In this document: positions 1-12,800 of the stretch, piece after piece | How the letters are laid out: each line of letters starts with the position of its first letter | How positions within the stretch are numbered: the stretch's first letter is position 1 | DNA from: Tomocerus qinae | Taxonomy: Eukaryota; Arthropoda; Collembola; Entomobryomorpha; Tomoceridae | Direction of reading: 5' to 3' | DNA length: 64,000 nt | Assembly (NCBI GenBank): GCA_020055645.1 | Contig: CM034549.1 | Location: 33,131,930 to 33,195,929 of the forward strand | Notes under the pieces: generated by a model | Database searches by the model: none | Seen by the model: only the letters and a program-made list of their open reading frames with translations | Told to the model about the DNA's origin: nothing | Position numbers and translations under genes: made by a program

Positions 1-3000
1 GTTTCTTGGCTCGACGGCTGTGAAGGAAGGCATGGCACTCCTTTGGGGAGATTATTATTGGAGTATGGATTGAATGGGGCTCTTTATGGCTTCTTCTCGT
101 ACATTAGTACAGTGAGCTGAGTGAATGAGAGCACATCGTTTATTTCGATTGCAGACCGAAATTCACGACTCGAGTGGAATTTTGTATCTCAAAGTATAGT
201 GCAGGAACTGAGGTAGGTAATGCTGAAAGTAATCATCATATTTTACTGGTTATATCTCTATCTCCACTATCTTTAATCTTTAGTAGATATATCACAGCTT
301 TTCTCAATGTACTTGTGCATACATTAGGAATAAAATAATGTACTGTTCCGAAGAGTTAAAATAATGACATGGCATGACTTCTGTTCTGTTACATTTTATT
401 ATGCAACTTGGGTTCGTAATGGCCGTAAGTGATGTGCTGTCTTCTAATGCTTTGCGATTACCCACCTATATATGGCTATGATGGATTTGCTATCATATTA
501 TGGTTAAAAGTGAAATTCTTTACCTGGGATCCACGTACGCTCTGTAAAGGAAATTAAATATTTGAAATGGAGATACAAGACGATAAAAATTGTGAAATTA
601 TGTGAATTAGGAGAATATAGGAGCACCAACAAGCCCATATCAACAAAACAAATAGTAATGGAAACCTGCATTAGGTATCATGTAGTTTTCTGTCGTATTT
701 GATTGCGTAGGATGTGTATCAAGAATTGTGTAGTGAACCGTGGCATACAGATAGCAATAATATCATGTTATGCATATTGAATTTACAGCAGCCTCTTGTG
801 TTGGTCTCAGTCTTCGCAAAAGGCAAGTGTATAGAGAAGGGAGATCACGAGCTCGCATTTTGTAGCAAGTAGAAGTCACCATTAGTCGATTATACAGATA
901 GTCGTAACGTAACTTAAGTATAATGTAATGTAGGGTATTACCTAATCGTAAATGGAGAGGCAGAACAAGACAAGCAAAACTACATAGAACACAAATTATT
1001 ATCAGATCAGATATGCTCATCATTTTGGTTACTAGCTATGTGCACTCTATATAATATGTTGTTGTTGTGCTATCTATAAGAAATGTTATACTTTAGAGAT
1101 AGAATAAGAGAAAAGGAAGGAGGGTGCACTAGAAATACCCTAACCTGCCTATTTCTGAAGGGAAGCAAGGGAAAAATACGAGTTTAGTTCCGTTGTAATC
1201 GATGTAATACTGCGGAAGGGTGCCAGTAGTTTGTGTAGTTTCTATTATGCATGTATCATGAGAGTTTATGATGGGTTCGTCTTTATATCAATATTGAATA
1301 TAATAATCTGGAATGGAAGTTCCCCGTTTACCTTATTCTATCGAATTCGATCTCCATTATGTTATATCACTTTAGTTTCTATCTCGAGTGTCCTCTGAAC
1401 GAGTTTAGAAATGAACTCGTATAGATGTTACGTATTACTATCTCTACATGTCTGTTTACCTATCTTTATATATTGTGGTATGTATAGAGGGTGTAAGTAG
1501 GAGTAGTGACAGTGTTTGAGTTTACTTTTATACAGTCAATGCAATCGTAGTCAAGTCAAGTGAAGTAAAGCAAGCCAAGTGAACTGATGTGAGTGAGGTA
1601 AAGTGCTTTCGGAAACGGACCTGATATTGAACGGAAATTTAGCAACTGGATGATGGCATTGGCGGAGTTGAGTTGAAGTACAACTACAACTCATTTCAAG
1701 TGAAGCAGAGGGAGAAAGGAGCAATCTTTCTCTTCCTCAACTCATCACTTCTACAAATATCAGACTTGGTTTGGTTAGGGACATACATATACAATGCTTC
1801 TAGGTAAATCTCGATTCGGCTATACTCACTATATCTGGATACTATAGGAAGATCTCTTATACGGAGAAAGGAACAAACTTGAACTCACTTTTAAAATTGT
1901 ATTCCCAAGTTGCATGCATTGATGCGTATTAGAACTTGTATATAATAGTATGTAAATCTAATGAATATTCCTACATTGCTTATTTAGGCAGTACATTTAT
2001 AGATCATGTCTTGAGAACACTTTCTACTAAGCTAAGACCTTGTAACATTTTCATTTTCAAGACAGGATTGTGTCTTTGCAATGGAAACATTCCCTAGTGG
2101 ATGAACTCTGTTTGCTTACATTAGCTTTACTCTTATAAAAGTAATTGTGTTACAAGCTTCAATCATTTATAGTTACTAGCTAAAAATCAGAGCAAACAAA
2201 GGGTTATGTTGATATATATCAAAATGTGTCTGCATGCATTCTAGACTTCTCCAAGGTAGGTAAATATCTGGAGGAAAGGAAAAGTTGGTTCCATTTTATT
2301 CACTGTTCTACCTAAACTTCCTGGAATTGGCTCAACTGTATTAAGTTTCTTAGTATTTCTACGAAGTATGCTTAGTATAGGGAAGAAGATTCATGTGATT
2401 CGTTGTTATACTACAACGGAGATAGTGAATGTCTTTGGCTTTAGTATTTACGTTGGCGTGTAGCTAAGCTACCTAAGCAGGCAGACAGACTGACGGGACA
2501 GGAAACCGGGTTACAATCGTTTTGCTGGATTTCTATGGCGTTGTTGGCGACATTCTCCTTTCTCAGCCCGGGTTTAGAATGAAAACAAAGAAGAGGGAAA
2601 CTAAGCTGGTGAAATAATCTTGAATGCTGAACTGACGTTTGGTATTGCATTATGGCAGTAGGGTGTCTCTTTATTAGTCATGTCCCAGTCTATGCAGGTA
2701 CTCCCATTCCTGGATTTCCAGGACTTGTGTTTTCACTTTCCATTCTGTCCTCGAATTCTGGTTTCCTTTGAGTGCCACAACCAGCTCAAGCTTGCCAACA
2801 CAACGGCATTAATGTATTAAACATTATTCAGAATTTAGAGACTGGATTGTGTCCTAAGACCATTAGTAGTTATACTTTCGTTATTATTGTTGTGTGACTA
2901 CTGGACTCGACTATTTGCTCGCACGCACTCATTGCTATGCACTGACATTAACAGTTAGAGCTGTAACTAATACATTGTAGGTGGGATTGAGTCGGACAGT

Positions 3001-6000
3001 CTCGTGCCTATGCAAAATAGACATTCAATGCTGAATGGATGTAACGGGTAAACTGAACTTGCATTTCCAGCTGTCCATGAAAATTTTAGTTTATCGCCTG
3101 AAAGTGGCGGAGTGTGTATTCTCTTGCATGTTGGCTGCATTACATATGTAAAGCTCATCGGAGCTGCTACATTAAGTACATTACATGCTTTGTATCTATC
3201 TGTCTCTGATATGTTCTCCCTTCCTCTGACTCTCTGGCATGCATGAATTACTTTCTCATTCCGCATTTCATTTCGTTTCATTTGCTTCTCTTGGCTTTGC
3301 TTTTTGGTGAGAATATTTCTCGATTTCCTCTGTGCAAACGAAATATATGTGTTCAGCTGCTCTCCTTTACTCTCCTCGACTGCCTCAGTGCATAGCATGT
3401 ATTATGTAACTGACTCTAAGATGCATTTGTATTCTGGCCGGGGATAGATAAGAAAAGACATGAGGACAGGATGCATCCAACGCCTATGCGTACATGAGTT
3501 TGCCTGTCTGTAGAAGATACTATCTGCAGAGATAGTATTTCTTTCGAACTGGATGAAGTGTTATACTCAGTTGGCTAGGCGCTTCTTTCGCTCTCAGAGA
3601 GATGTGACTCTCTCGTGTTGCATTGGCTTCACTCTTTAAGAAATAACTTGCGAGAAAAGGAGAAAAGACAAGACCAGAGTCAAGTTTAAGACCCGAGATC
3701 CGACAAGAGACCAAAGTTTGCATGTAAATAACTTGTTTGGATGTAGAAAGGCGGACGAGGGACTGCCACAACTTTTAAGACACTTCCGAAATCAAATAAA
3801 ATTTTCGTAAGTACGAAATCCATTGTGAACGGGATTTCAACGGTTTTCTTCGCTTCGCACTGCTGCTTACTCACAAAGCGAATATGCTTCATTCTATCTT
3901 TCATTAAGATATAATTTCTTATGCTCTACTGTTGTATATATGCAGACACAATGAAATAAATCGTACACGTGCTTGTAAAAGTCTAAGAAATAATGTTTTG
4001 CTCTTAAAAGAAGATTACATTAATTACATTATTAATTAATAAAATAGTCCATCATAGTTTGGAAGGTGTTGCATGTTTTTAACCACCGTTTCTACATCCA
4101 TGACCTGTATAAAATATTATTCAAGTCTATTGTATGGAATGAGTATAACATGGAATTGTTTCAATTGATAATATTTGCCGGAAATTCCTTTGACCATAAT
4201 AGGTTGCTCATGGTGTGGTTTAATTTAGATGTAGTTGGTTCATGAACTTCAACTTGAAGCTGTGAGACCTACCAGTATATTTGTGTTCGCATCTCAATTT
4301 AGTTAGAGTGTTCACTCAGATAGAATGGAAGGCTTAGTAGAAAGACTGTAATGGGATGCAATCCAAAACGAAGCCCTGATCATTATCTAATATGTATTTG
4401 CTCATTAGTGAAGTGAGGTGAGCCGCATTTGTAGATTGTGTGACCTGTGGGAGTGAAGTTGTTGGGGATGGAGTAATATCATTATTATGTACATGTTCGC
4501 ATGCTGCAGATCAATAGAGATCCTTATATAGCAGGGCGGCTAGTCTTTTGTACTTTGATTAGCTTTTACAACAAAACTTTATTTCCGTAGAGCGTACATC
4601 ACAGAACTATAGGAACTGGCATGCCACGTTGAAACCAAATAGCTTTCGAGTTCGTGTTATTAGAAATTAGAATTCAGGCTCTAACTATTCGACTGGGCTT
4701 TGCGATTGCAATTGTATGGACACTACATTTTGCACAAAGCAGTCATGATGTAGTGCATGCAGTGCAATACAAGAAATGGAAGAGGATGTATTGGAGAGAA
4801 ACATAATGCCAATTAAAATGAGTTAGCGCTTTTACTCTTTGACTCTGTCCATGCCCGTCGACCTCACTCATTTATGTACATAAAACGAGAGTCAAAAGAA
4901 GGCCGCTGCTCGTTCTATTGCCGTTTTAGTTAGTGCAAATTACTGCAAAGTGCAATCATCCATTCTTGTTAGTTTCTCTGGGTATTATTCCTTCGTCGTA
5001 ATTTTGCACTTGGGAGGTGACTTGGCTAGAAATAAATGAAATTTTCATTTTAATGACTACGGATGTTCTCTTTTCCTTTCCTCTCCACTCGGCCTCTCAT
5101 CTATACTAAATTCCGCATCTTTACATTGCAATTTCCTATTTAATGCAAGCTCAATTCAGGATCTCTGTTCACGTCGCTTAGTTAGGTCTTCTTTCCCTGC
5201 CCTATTTCCCTAATAAAAAATAAATACTAACTTAAAACAGACGATCAAATACGAGGAACAATACAGAAAAGAGTAATTAGATGCTCTGTAGTTTCTACAT
5301 ACGATTCTGCTATTGATGTGTGTGATGTGGTAATGTTCTTAGGTCGATCGATGATAATGCTATAATGATAATATGACTTGAACGTGACGATACATCACAA
5401 TACGAATATTAGTCTGCTCTGTTTCGCTTTATATTACGTAGTTTGCAAGAGTAGGTAGCGAGGAGTAGCATCGCATCGTGGAGTCTGTGAAATACAGATA
5501 ATGCTTTCCATTGTCATTCCCACATTGAAATCGAGTTGTGCAGGGCAGATAATGAAGTGTTGTTGTGTCATTATACAATAATATAATGCATTATCTGCTT
5601 TTGCCATTTGGATGAGTTTTGTTACAGGATTATAGTAGGTACTCTGCTATAATTTATCCTCGCAAAAATTAGCTCCTTGCATTTCTATTATCCTCTGTAT
5701 TTCCATGTACTCCAGGTACGGCTGCACACACTGCCATTTTCTCTGTATACTAAACCTATTGTCCTCATTATGATTCATTACTACTATCATTATTACTAAG
5801 CAAAACAATTAAATTGCAAACATTAGATTATGACATGCTACTAGATTTTATAACTTCTCATTTGTGCATAATTCTATGTATCTATATGCATTACGAAACG
5901 AAGTTCAATGCAATTAGGTTTTGTGTTGCATAATATTAGGGAAGTAGGTAAAAGGACGTCAATTTCAATTGTAAGCATATGTAATTTGACTATGCATATA

Positions 6001-8707
6001 ATATTGACTTGCATTTACACATACATACACCTATATGCACTTAATGCACTACTGTACTGTGTACTATAGTCACTAAAATAATAACTATTATGAAATTGAA
6101 CATTGAACGCTCAAGTATTGTCTGGAAATGATTTTATTAGAAATGAAAGTGATACCTTACAAACTTACAGTACATGCGTCATCCTTTCAAGTTGTCGCAC
6201 AGTTAAGTCAAGTATGTTAAGTATCTATTTATATTTGTAGAGACACATCGGTTAGAAGAACATATTTTACTGATCAGTTCAGCGTAATGCGTATGCAGTT
6301 TCCGAAAAGCCATTAATACGAAGATTGATAGTGCTATTAGTGCTCAACAAATATTTTGCATTCTATAAGTAGTCTCCAATGCTGCCATAATATGTAGTAA
6401 AAACAAAAAAATAAACCTAGGTATCTGTACTTGTTCGTTAAAGTTGTTATTGTATAATGAAATCAGGTATACTAAAACAAGTATGATGTTAGTTTTAAAG
6501 AATATAACCGTGATATTATACAATAATGTACCATAATATGTGTATCAGTGTGTGTAGGCTTTTATGATGAATATTATGTTTATGGGGATTGTAAAAGTGA
6601 AATCGCAAACAAAAGTGTTAGATTCTTCTTTACTACACCTATAACTTCCAATTTTATTGCTTATTTTTGTTATCGTTTTTCTTTCTTGCAGTATTTTATC
6701 TACCATTTTGTGTTTTAGTGAAGGACATTAATTTTCAGCAAAATAAACCCGACGCGTTCTTTGAAATACGTAATATTCAGTATTATTGGAGTACAGGTAT
6801 TCGAATTCTAAATATTATTATATTGTTCAAGTGTCAGACTTAATAGCTTAAGCATATTAAGCATATTAATTTTAATGTTAGTGTTATTACCGGTTAAATC
6901 ACCTAATGCAATGTAGCTATAATAGTATTATGTAGCATGTTATATACACGACGTAGGAAGGAGAACGGTTGGGTTGACAAAGGAGCGAGTGAGATGTATG
7001 GTAGAGGAAGGAAGGCTGCAAGTGCTTCCGTCAAAGTCAACCGTGTAACACCAACTAATGTGACTCTGGATGGTCTAATGTACAGAGTGAAGGTGGTAGA
7101 GATAGTCGAGTAGTGCTCATCTTAGAATGAACGTCTTCATCTTCATTTGTCCTCTCCCTTTGGATTTCCTTTTCCCCATCTTATCTGTCGTAAGCGCCAA
7201 GGTGGTCTCGTCTCCAATTCCACGTTACACTCCATGACTATTAGACAAGACAGGGACAGTTTTGTCGTCTTCATAATCATGTTTGTGTTTATATCGCTTT
7301 TTCTTGCCTCCCTTTCCCGAATTTTACTTATTTTGACTACGGCGGTCTTTCTTGTCACTTTCCTTTACCTCCCCCTCCAACTATTGTTATTAGACTGAGT
7401 AGGTGGAGAGGCAGCCAGGAGGAAAGGAATAAAACAGACAACCCACCCTGGCTTAGGCGGGCATTTGTATTTTGGAATTGTGAAAATGTAATTTGGTGTA
7501 CAGTTAACACCTGAGATCTGTCTCCCTAGAGCTTTCTTTATTTTACTACTGCATGTGCCTATAGGGGATGAAGATGAAAAGATACAAAAAGGTTTTAAGT
7601 AATGTATGTACATACACACAAAGGATGGAGTCTGGAGTATGGACTGACAGTGGATGCCAAAAAAAAAGAAAATTGTGATCTTATATCTTTCTGACTAATA
7701 CAATCCTCCTAGCAGTAGTACTTGCCAGTTGAATCTACTTTCTGACTTGAATTGCTTTGGTTTGACTTTCTCCCTCACTTTCCTCGTTGTTTATATGGAC
7801 GGGTATGCAATCCAATATAAAATACAGATAGCTAATGGCGAGATTCTCCACGAATCCTCGTATGTAATATGATCCTTCTTGCTGGACTGCAAGTGACTCT
7901 ATAGCCCAAATTCTCGAGTTATTATACTTACATGTAGAATATGTTTCTTCTGTGTTATGTTGTACAAAACGGGAGTAATTCTAAATCGAAATGCCATAGA
8001 CCGCACCACACGGGAAAGGGAGAGAAGCCAAGACGAAGAATACTCTAAATACCTTATGGGTGCTACTAAAGCAAAGATAGATAGAAGGAAGTAGCGATTG
8101 GATGATATTCCATGGCTAAAGCGTGGAGATCAATAGAACATTAGAAAGGTCATAAAGATCTCTTTGTCTGCACTACTCCTTCCATACTCTCTCCTATACC
8201 GTCCTTCTTACTATCCTCCTCCTAAACCTTTTATTTTATAATACAATCACCCAGCTTTCTCCTTTTCTCAATTGAAGCATTGTACTGCAAGGTGGTTTGA
8301 CTTTCTCCTCCTTGGACTCACGCTTTTGTTATTTCCATACATTTAGCTCATGTACTCCTAACAATCCTTCTATCGCTTTCTCCCTTAAACTTTCATACGT
8401 TATTCATCTCCCACTGTATACAGATATTTCCTTTGTCTTTATTCCTTTCAGACTTCCTTTCGCAACTTACTTATAGCAATGCATGACAGAAACAACATGA
8501 GATACTGTGATGATATCATAGTGAACCACCTTTGGCATCCTCTGCTCAATGTTAGCAGGTGAAAGAAGGTACTTCAATGTAACATTAATTTGTATGTAGT
8601 ATTAAATGTTAAAGAGTAGTCTACGCTAGAAGAAAGTCGAACCAAACATCAAGAAGCTTGCGTAGGTCAGATGATGATAATGTTGGTCTTATAGCTACTA
8701 CTATATA
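1..8707. other. Non-coding AT-rich DNA, no gene recognised
   Basis: I read both strands and found no reading frame with recognisable protein features, no tRNA-like A/B box pair and no long repeat. The longest open frame (143 codons, minus strand, 2967-3398) has no domain-like composition. A pyrimidine-rich stretch lies at about 8160-8460. The first 117 bases are open in frame 1 and end at a TGA at 118-120, which could be the tail of an exon entering from outside but has no other support. The region may be intergenic or a 5' intron of the sprint/RIN gene downstream. Confidence 0.6.
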
Positions 8708-9087
8708 CAGGGTGGGCCTGAATGAACCGGAATTTTAACTTTAACTCTCAATAATTGTGAAACAGGTAACTTTATTGAGACTAAAATAGTAGCATCTGAA
8801 AGAGCATGCGTTTTTTAGTCAGAATTAAAATTTTGAACACAATTGTAACACAAGAACCGACTAAAGACGGGCGCGAAAAAATTAAAAACAACAAAATCTT
8901 GTAAAAGTTACATTTTGTAAAATTAAATTATCACATTTCATGTTTGAAACGAATACGGCGAAATTGACGAAAGAGCGGAAAGTGTAAGGAATAAAGAGGT
9001 AAAAAAAGTTCAAATTGAGTTTCAGCAAAAGTTTAACTTAGTTCCCAAGTTTGACACGTTCCCAAGTCGTTCCTTTTGTGTGTGGGC
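8708..9087. repeat. Left long terminal inverted repeat of the 8.7-kb mariner-type element
   Basis: This arm pairs with 9430-9809. The match remains readable to the innermost word GTGGGC (9082-9087), which is the inverse of GCCCAC at 9430. It contains a stretch (about 8985-9060) that in the opposite arm forms the 3' end of the transposase reading frame. Confidence 0.85.
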
Positions 9088-9239
9088 ATCTTAGGTCCGT
9101 TTTTCTTTTGTTAAACTTTCTCATGTTAAACAACAAAATCTGGCCACCATTTTAAACGTTACCAAACTATGAAAACTTTATAGTAATGCAGGACCTTCTA
9201 TCCTTCCCACTTCAGACTGAATGTCCGGGCATGGATGCG

Positions 9240-9495
9240 GATGAACATTTCCTGGGTAAGTGGATAGGTAGGTAGAGTTGGTCCAATTTCATGGCCCCCG
9301 CGTTCCCCTGATTTGAGCCCTATGGAGTTTTCAGTATGGGGTTTGATGAAGGATAGAACATATGCTAGAAAGTCGAAGACTATGATTCAACTTGAAGATG
9401 ACCCTAAGGTGCCTCCTGACCAAATGCCAGCCCACATCCAAAGGGAAAGACTTGGAAACTTGTCAAACTTGGGAAAAAAGTTAAACTTTTGCTGA
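9240..9495 (+). pseudogene. Transposase C-terminal fragment (Tc1/mariner superfamily)
   Basis: The fragment reads GKWIGR in one frame, then after a frameshift near 9275 reads GPISWPPRSPDLSPMEF and VWGLMKDRTYARKSK, ending at a TGA at 9493-9495. The SPDL-P-(D/E) motif is the third catalytic block of DD(E/D) transposases of this superfamily. Upstream catalytic blocks are absent. It is a remnant, not a functional enzyme. Confidence 0.8.
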
Positions 9496-9809
9496 AACTC
9501 AATTTGAACTTTTTTTACCTATTTATTGCTTACATTTTTGGCTCTTTCGTCAATTTCGCCATATTCATTTCAAACATGAAATGTGGCAATTTAATTTTAC
9601 AAAATGTAAATTTTACAAGATTTTGTAGTTTTTAATTTTTTCGCGCCCGTCTTTAGTCGGTTCTTGTGTTACTATTGTGTTCAAAATTTTAATTCTGACT
9701 AAAAAACGCATGCTCTTTCAGATGCTACTATTTTAGCCTCAATAACGTTACCTATTCCAGAATTATTGAGATTTAAAGTTAAAATTCCGGTTCATTCAGG
9801 CCCACCCTG
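9430..9809. repeat. Right long terminal inverted repeat of the 8.7-kb mariner-type element
   Basis: Inverse copy of 8708-9087. The transposase C-terminal frame (open from 9313, stopping at 9493-9495) runs about 65 bases into this arm, so the end of the coding sequence lies inside the inverted repeat. Confidence 0.85.
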
Positions 9810-12800
9810 TACATTAGGCACTACTTACATTGAGGTAAAGGAGGCCAGTAAAGCTCAAGGCAAACGATTTGAGAGCACAAGTGCCACTTTAACTTCACCT
9901 TTCCGTTTTTCCACTCCACTTTCCTTGCGTGCAGGAATAAGGAATTCAATTCATTGCACGAGCCTTCTTGTCCAGTTGGCAGAAACTTTCGCCAAATCAT
10001 TACTCATCTGGTACACCTAATAAAATACCAGAGTAACGACTACAACGGTCATGCTAGCATGCTTGCATGTTTTCACCTGACTTTCTGAATACTTTATATT
10101 TGACTTTATTCTATTATACTAACTATTATCTCCTCGTGTTTGCTGCAATAGTACTACTTAAATGTTACTTTATTACTTTATTTTATAGTTAAGATATTGT
10201 ATTTGAAAGCCTATTTGTAATGCCATGTTCATAATTAAGAATATTAAGTAAGCTGATGGAAGACTTTCTGTTTGAGAACATTAATTGTATATGCTACTAA
10301 AATGGAGATAGAGGGAAGTAGATTAGCACAGGTGACTAGACTTTACTGTTCTCTTCTATCTTTGTGAAAAGCAAGTTTTTAATTAAATCTCATGTCTAAT
10401 TCAAGGAGTTTCAGTGCACTTTGGAGAATTGCATGAGGAGGCTTGTATAATGTAAGTGAGGGATGTAGGGAGCGAGTCTGTAGAGGCAACTCAAGAAACG
10501 AGTAATTGTTTTCTTAGTCCGCTCAGATGCTTTACCTTTTGTCCACCTCACTTGAGTCAAATTGTTTTAAAGTTAAATTCAGTTAATGAAGGTATTTAAA
10601 GAATGTTGTAAGTAGACAACACTCAAAATTGATTTATACTTTATTGCCAACCTGCGCAGTGCGTGTTTGATTTTAATATGGAAGTCTTTGAATATATTTA
10701 ATTCATGGTAGTATATAGTACTTATTGTGTTATAGATTAATTGTTAATTGTCATAGACCAATTTAGAAAGAACCTACCCTATTCAGACGAAGGTTTACTC
10801 GTTTTTATTGTGGGATTCGTTTCATTTTGATCTTCAAATGGTTTTCATTTTAAAAAGATGCTAATGCTGCCTGTAGCTTTGAAATTGCTGGAAATAGTGC
10901 TTATTATGAAACTATTGGGCGGCTCTCCCTACCAGACATATGTACATAGATAATATACATAGGTAGGTAAAATTGCATGATCAAGTCTATGATTATAATA
11001 TAATGTAGAGATTCGTCGTTGTAAACCCTAAATATGTTTGATTTATTTAGCGTTTTGTAAGGATAGAGCATATTATAGCACCAATGTCAAAATGAACGTG
11101 AATAGATTCACAAGCAGTCATGCTGTATAGGTTTACGTCAAGCCAGTGAAGGAAGAACTCTCAATATGTTTTGAATATAAATAGTAAAAATCCTTGACTA
11201 CATAAATAGGTTTACAAATGCAAAATTTGGAGCAAGTAACGAATGGTTGATATCATGTGCGTCCCTGTAGTTAATCTGGGAGTAGGTAGTTTGTTTGGTT
11301 TGGTAGAGTAAAAAAGGTGGGACGAGTTATAAGTAGACAAGCTATCTCACAGTCTGACTTTAAGTTACGACACGAGTTTGGCAGTTTTTTCAAGTTTTTT
11401 ACTCTACGGAGAGAAATCGGGATTGAGGGGGAATGTTGTAGTCTGGCTAGTTTGACTTGCTTGGTTTGGCTTGACTGTGTCCGCATTATCGACAAGAGAA
11501 GATAGACAGGCTAACCAAAACCAAAGCAAGTCAACTTAACTTTGGTTGGTCTGTTCAAGTGAACTCTCCGTCACTACGGCGAGGAGAGATAAAAGAGTCG
11601 CCTCTTCTAAACTTTAAGTTGATATGAAAGAAAAAGAAGATTGGTAAGAAGGGAAGATTCGAAGAAATGCTAGTCAAACTATTCAATCGTGTCTGTCTCA
11701 ACGTCTTTGCATTAAATTACGTACAACTCTGCATACCGTTGTTGTTAGATTTCATTACATCAGAGACCAGCCAGTCAAAATGTCTGTAATTGTAATCTTA
11801 TTTGTAGTTTGTGGTTTATGTACAAAGATATGTGTGTAGCTTTAGAATTGGGTGTCATTATAGATAAGTTACATTGTTTGAAGAGCATCTTGTATACTTA
11901 TCCGCTGTAAACCAAAAAAGAAGTTCAGATAAATCTATGTGTAAGTATTTAGGTATTTTACTATCTGTCGGTTTTCTAAACGGATTCCCTTGTGACGGTG
12001 GCAAAGCGGAAGGAGATATTTATGTGGGATGTTTTTAATTCTTAATGGATATTCTGTTGGATCAGTTGGCTTTGGCTTCCTCACTTACATTATATTACAT
12101 GTTGAAGTAATGTAGTAAACATCCGAAGCCAACAGAAGGCAAGGGATAGATAAGGAAGGTGATGGCATAGCTCGTCTAAGCTGAATTTGTACACAGTAGC
12201 AAGACTATTTGTGTGATCCCGTGTAATGCAGAGTAGTATAGAACATACGGAGTGGAGGAGAGTATGGGAAAAATGTTGAGAGCTGAAGCAAGGCGAGTTA
12301 GTAGGAGATGTGAGAAACAGGGTTCGGGTATTTTATGGCACCCATAGGAGTGCATTGCAGACTCCCCGTTCATATGTCAGCTTTTACTTGAATTTTACGT
12401 TTACGTGCACACACACCCGACCACATACCTTTTCTTGTGGATATCACAGAATCGGGCTGCTGATTGTGCGGGCATCGCTACATTTCTTGACTTGATCTTA
12501 GCAATACTATAACTGCTAGCCAAAGTCAATATACGCAGAAGATGGGAAAGAAGCACGTCCAAGACTGCCAAGAAGATATTATGATAGGCTTATATAAGTA
12601 CGTAGTATTGCGAGGGTGGTAATCGAATGGACGAGTGTAAGTAGCAGAGTAGTTTGTAGTCTCTGTGTTTGTTAAGGTGGTTTGGACTGACTTAGTTGTT
12701 TGGTGGTCGTCTTGCCGGTTCAGCGTTCTTGTTGATGTTGTGACTCTAGCTATGTAGTTGAAAGAAGTGGCCGTGGCGCTCTCTCCTCTCGAGGTTTCAA

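Larger units (their letters stand above)
8708..9809 (+). mobile_element. Tc1/mariner-type foldback element, 1,102 bp, internally deleted
   Basis: The element begins CAGGGTGGGCCTGAATGAAC at 8708 and ends with the inverse of this sequence at 9809. It is flanked on both sides by TA (8706-8707 and 9810-9811), the target duplication expected of the Tc1/mariner superfamily. The inverted repeats are unusually long: the left arm (8708-9087) and right arm (9430-9809) each span about 380 bp, with scattered mismatches and probably small indels. The roughly 340-bp centre encodes the C-terminal part of a transposase in + orientation. This includes the family-typical block WPPRSPDLSPMEF followed by VWGLMKDRTYA. 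A preceding fragment GKWIGR lies in another frame, so there is a frameshift near 9275. The third catalytic acid would be the E of SPMEF. The N-terminal and first catalytic parts are missing, so the copy cannot mobilise itself. Confidence 0.88.

Noticed and set aside
1-120. Open frame from the window edge ending in TGA at 118-120
   Set aside because: Only 39 codons, no recognisable motif and no splice acceptor in view. It may be an exon tail but there is nothing to support it.
2967-3398. 143-codon frame on the minus strand
   Set aside because: Composition is mixed and motif-free, there are no hydrophobic or domain patterns, and it does not extend by splicing. Probably a chance opening.
7143-7398. 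Overlapping open frames on both strands, one hydrophobic
   Set aside because: The + frame is Leu/Phe-rich because the DNA is T-rich, and both strands are open at once. This is typical of chance openings.
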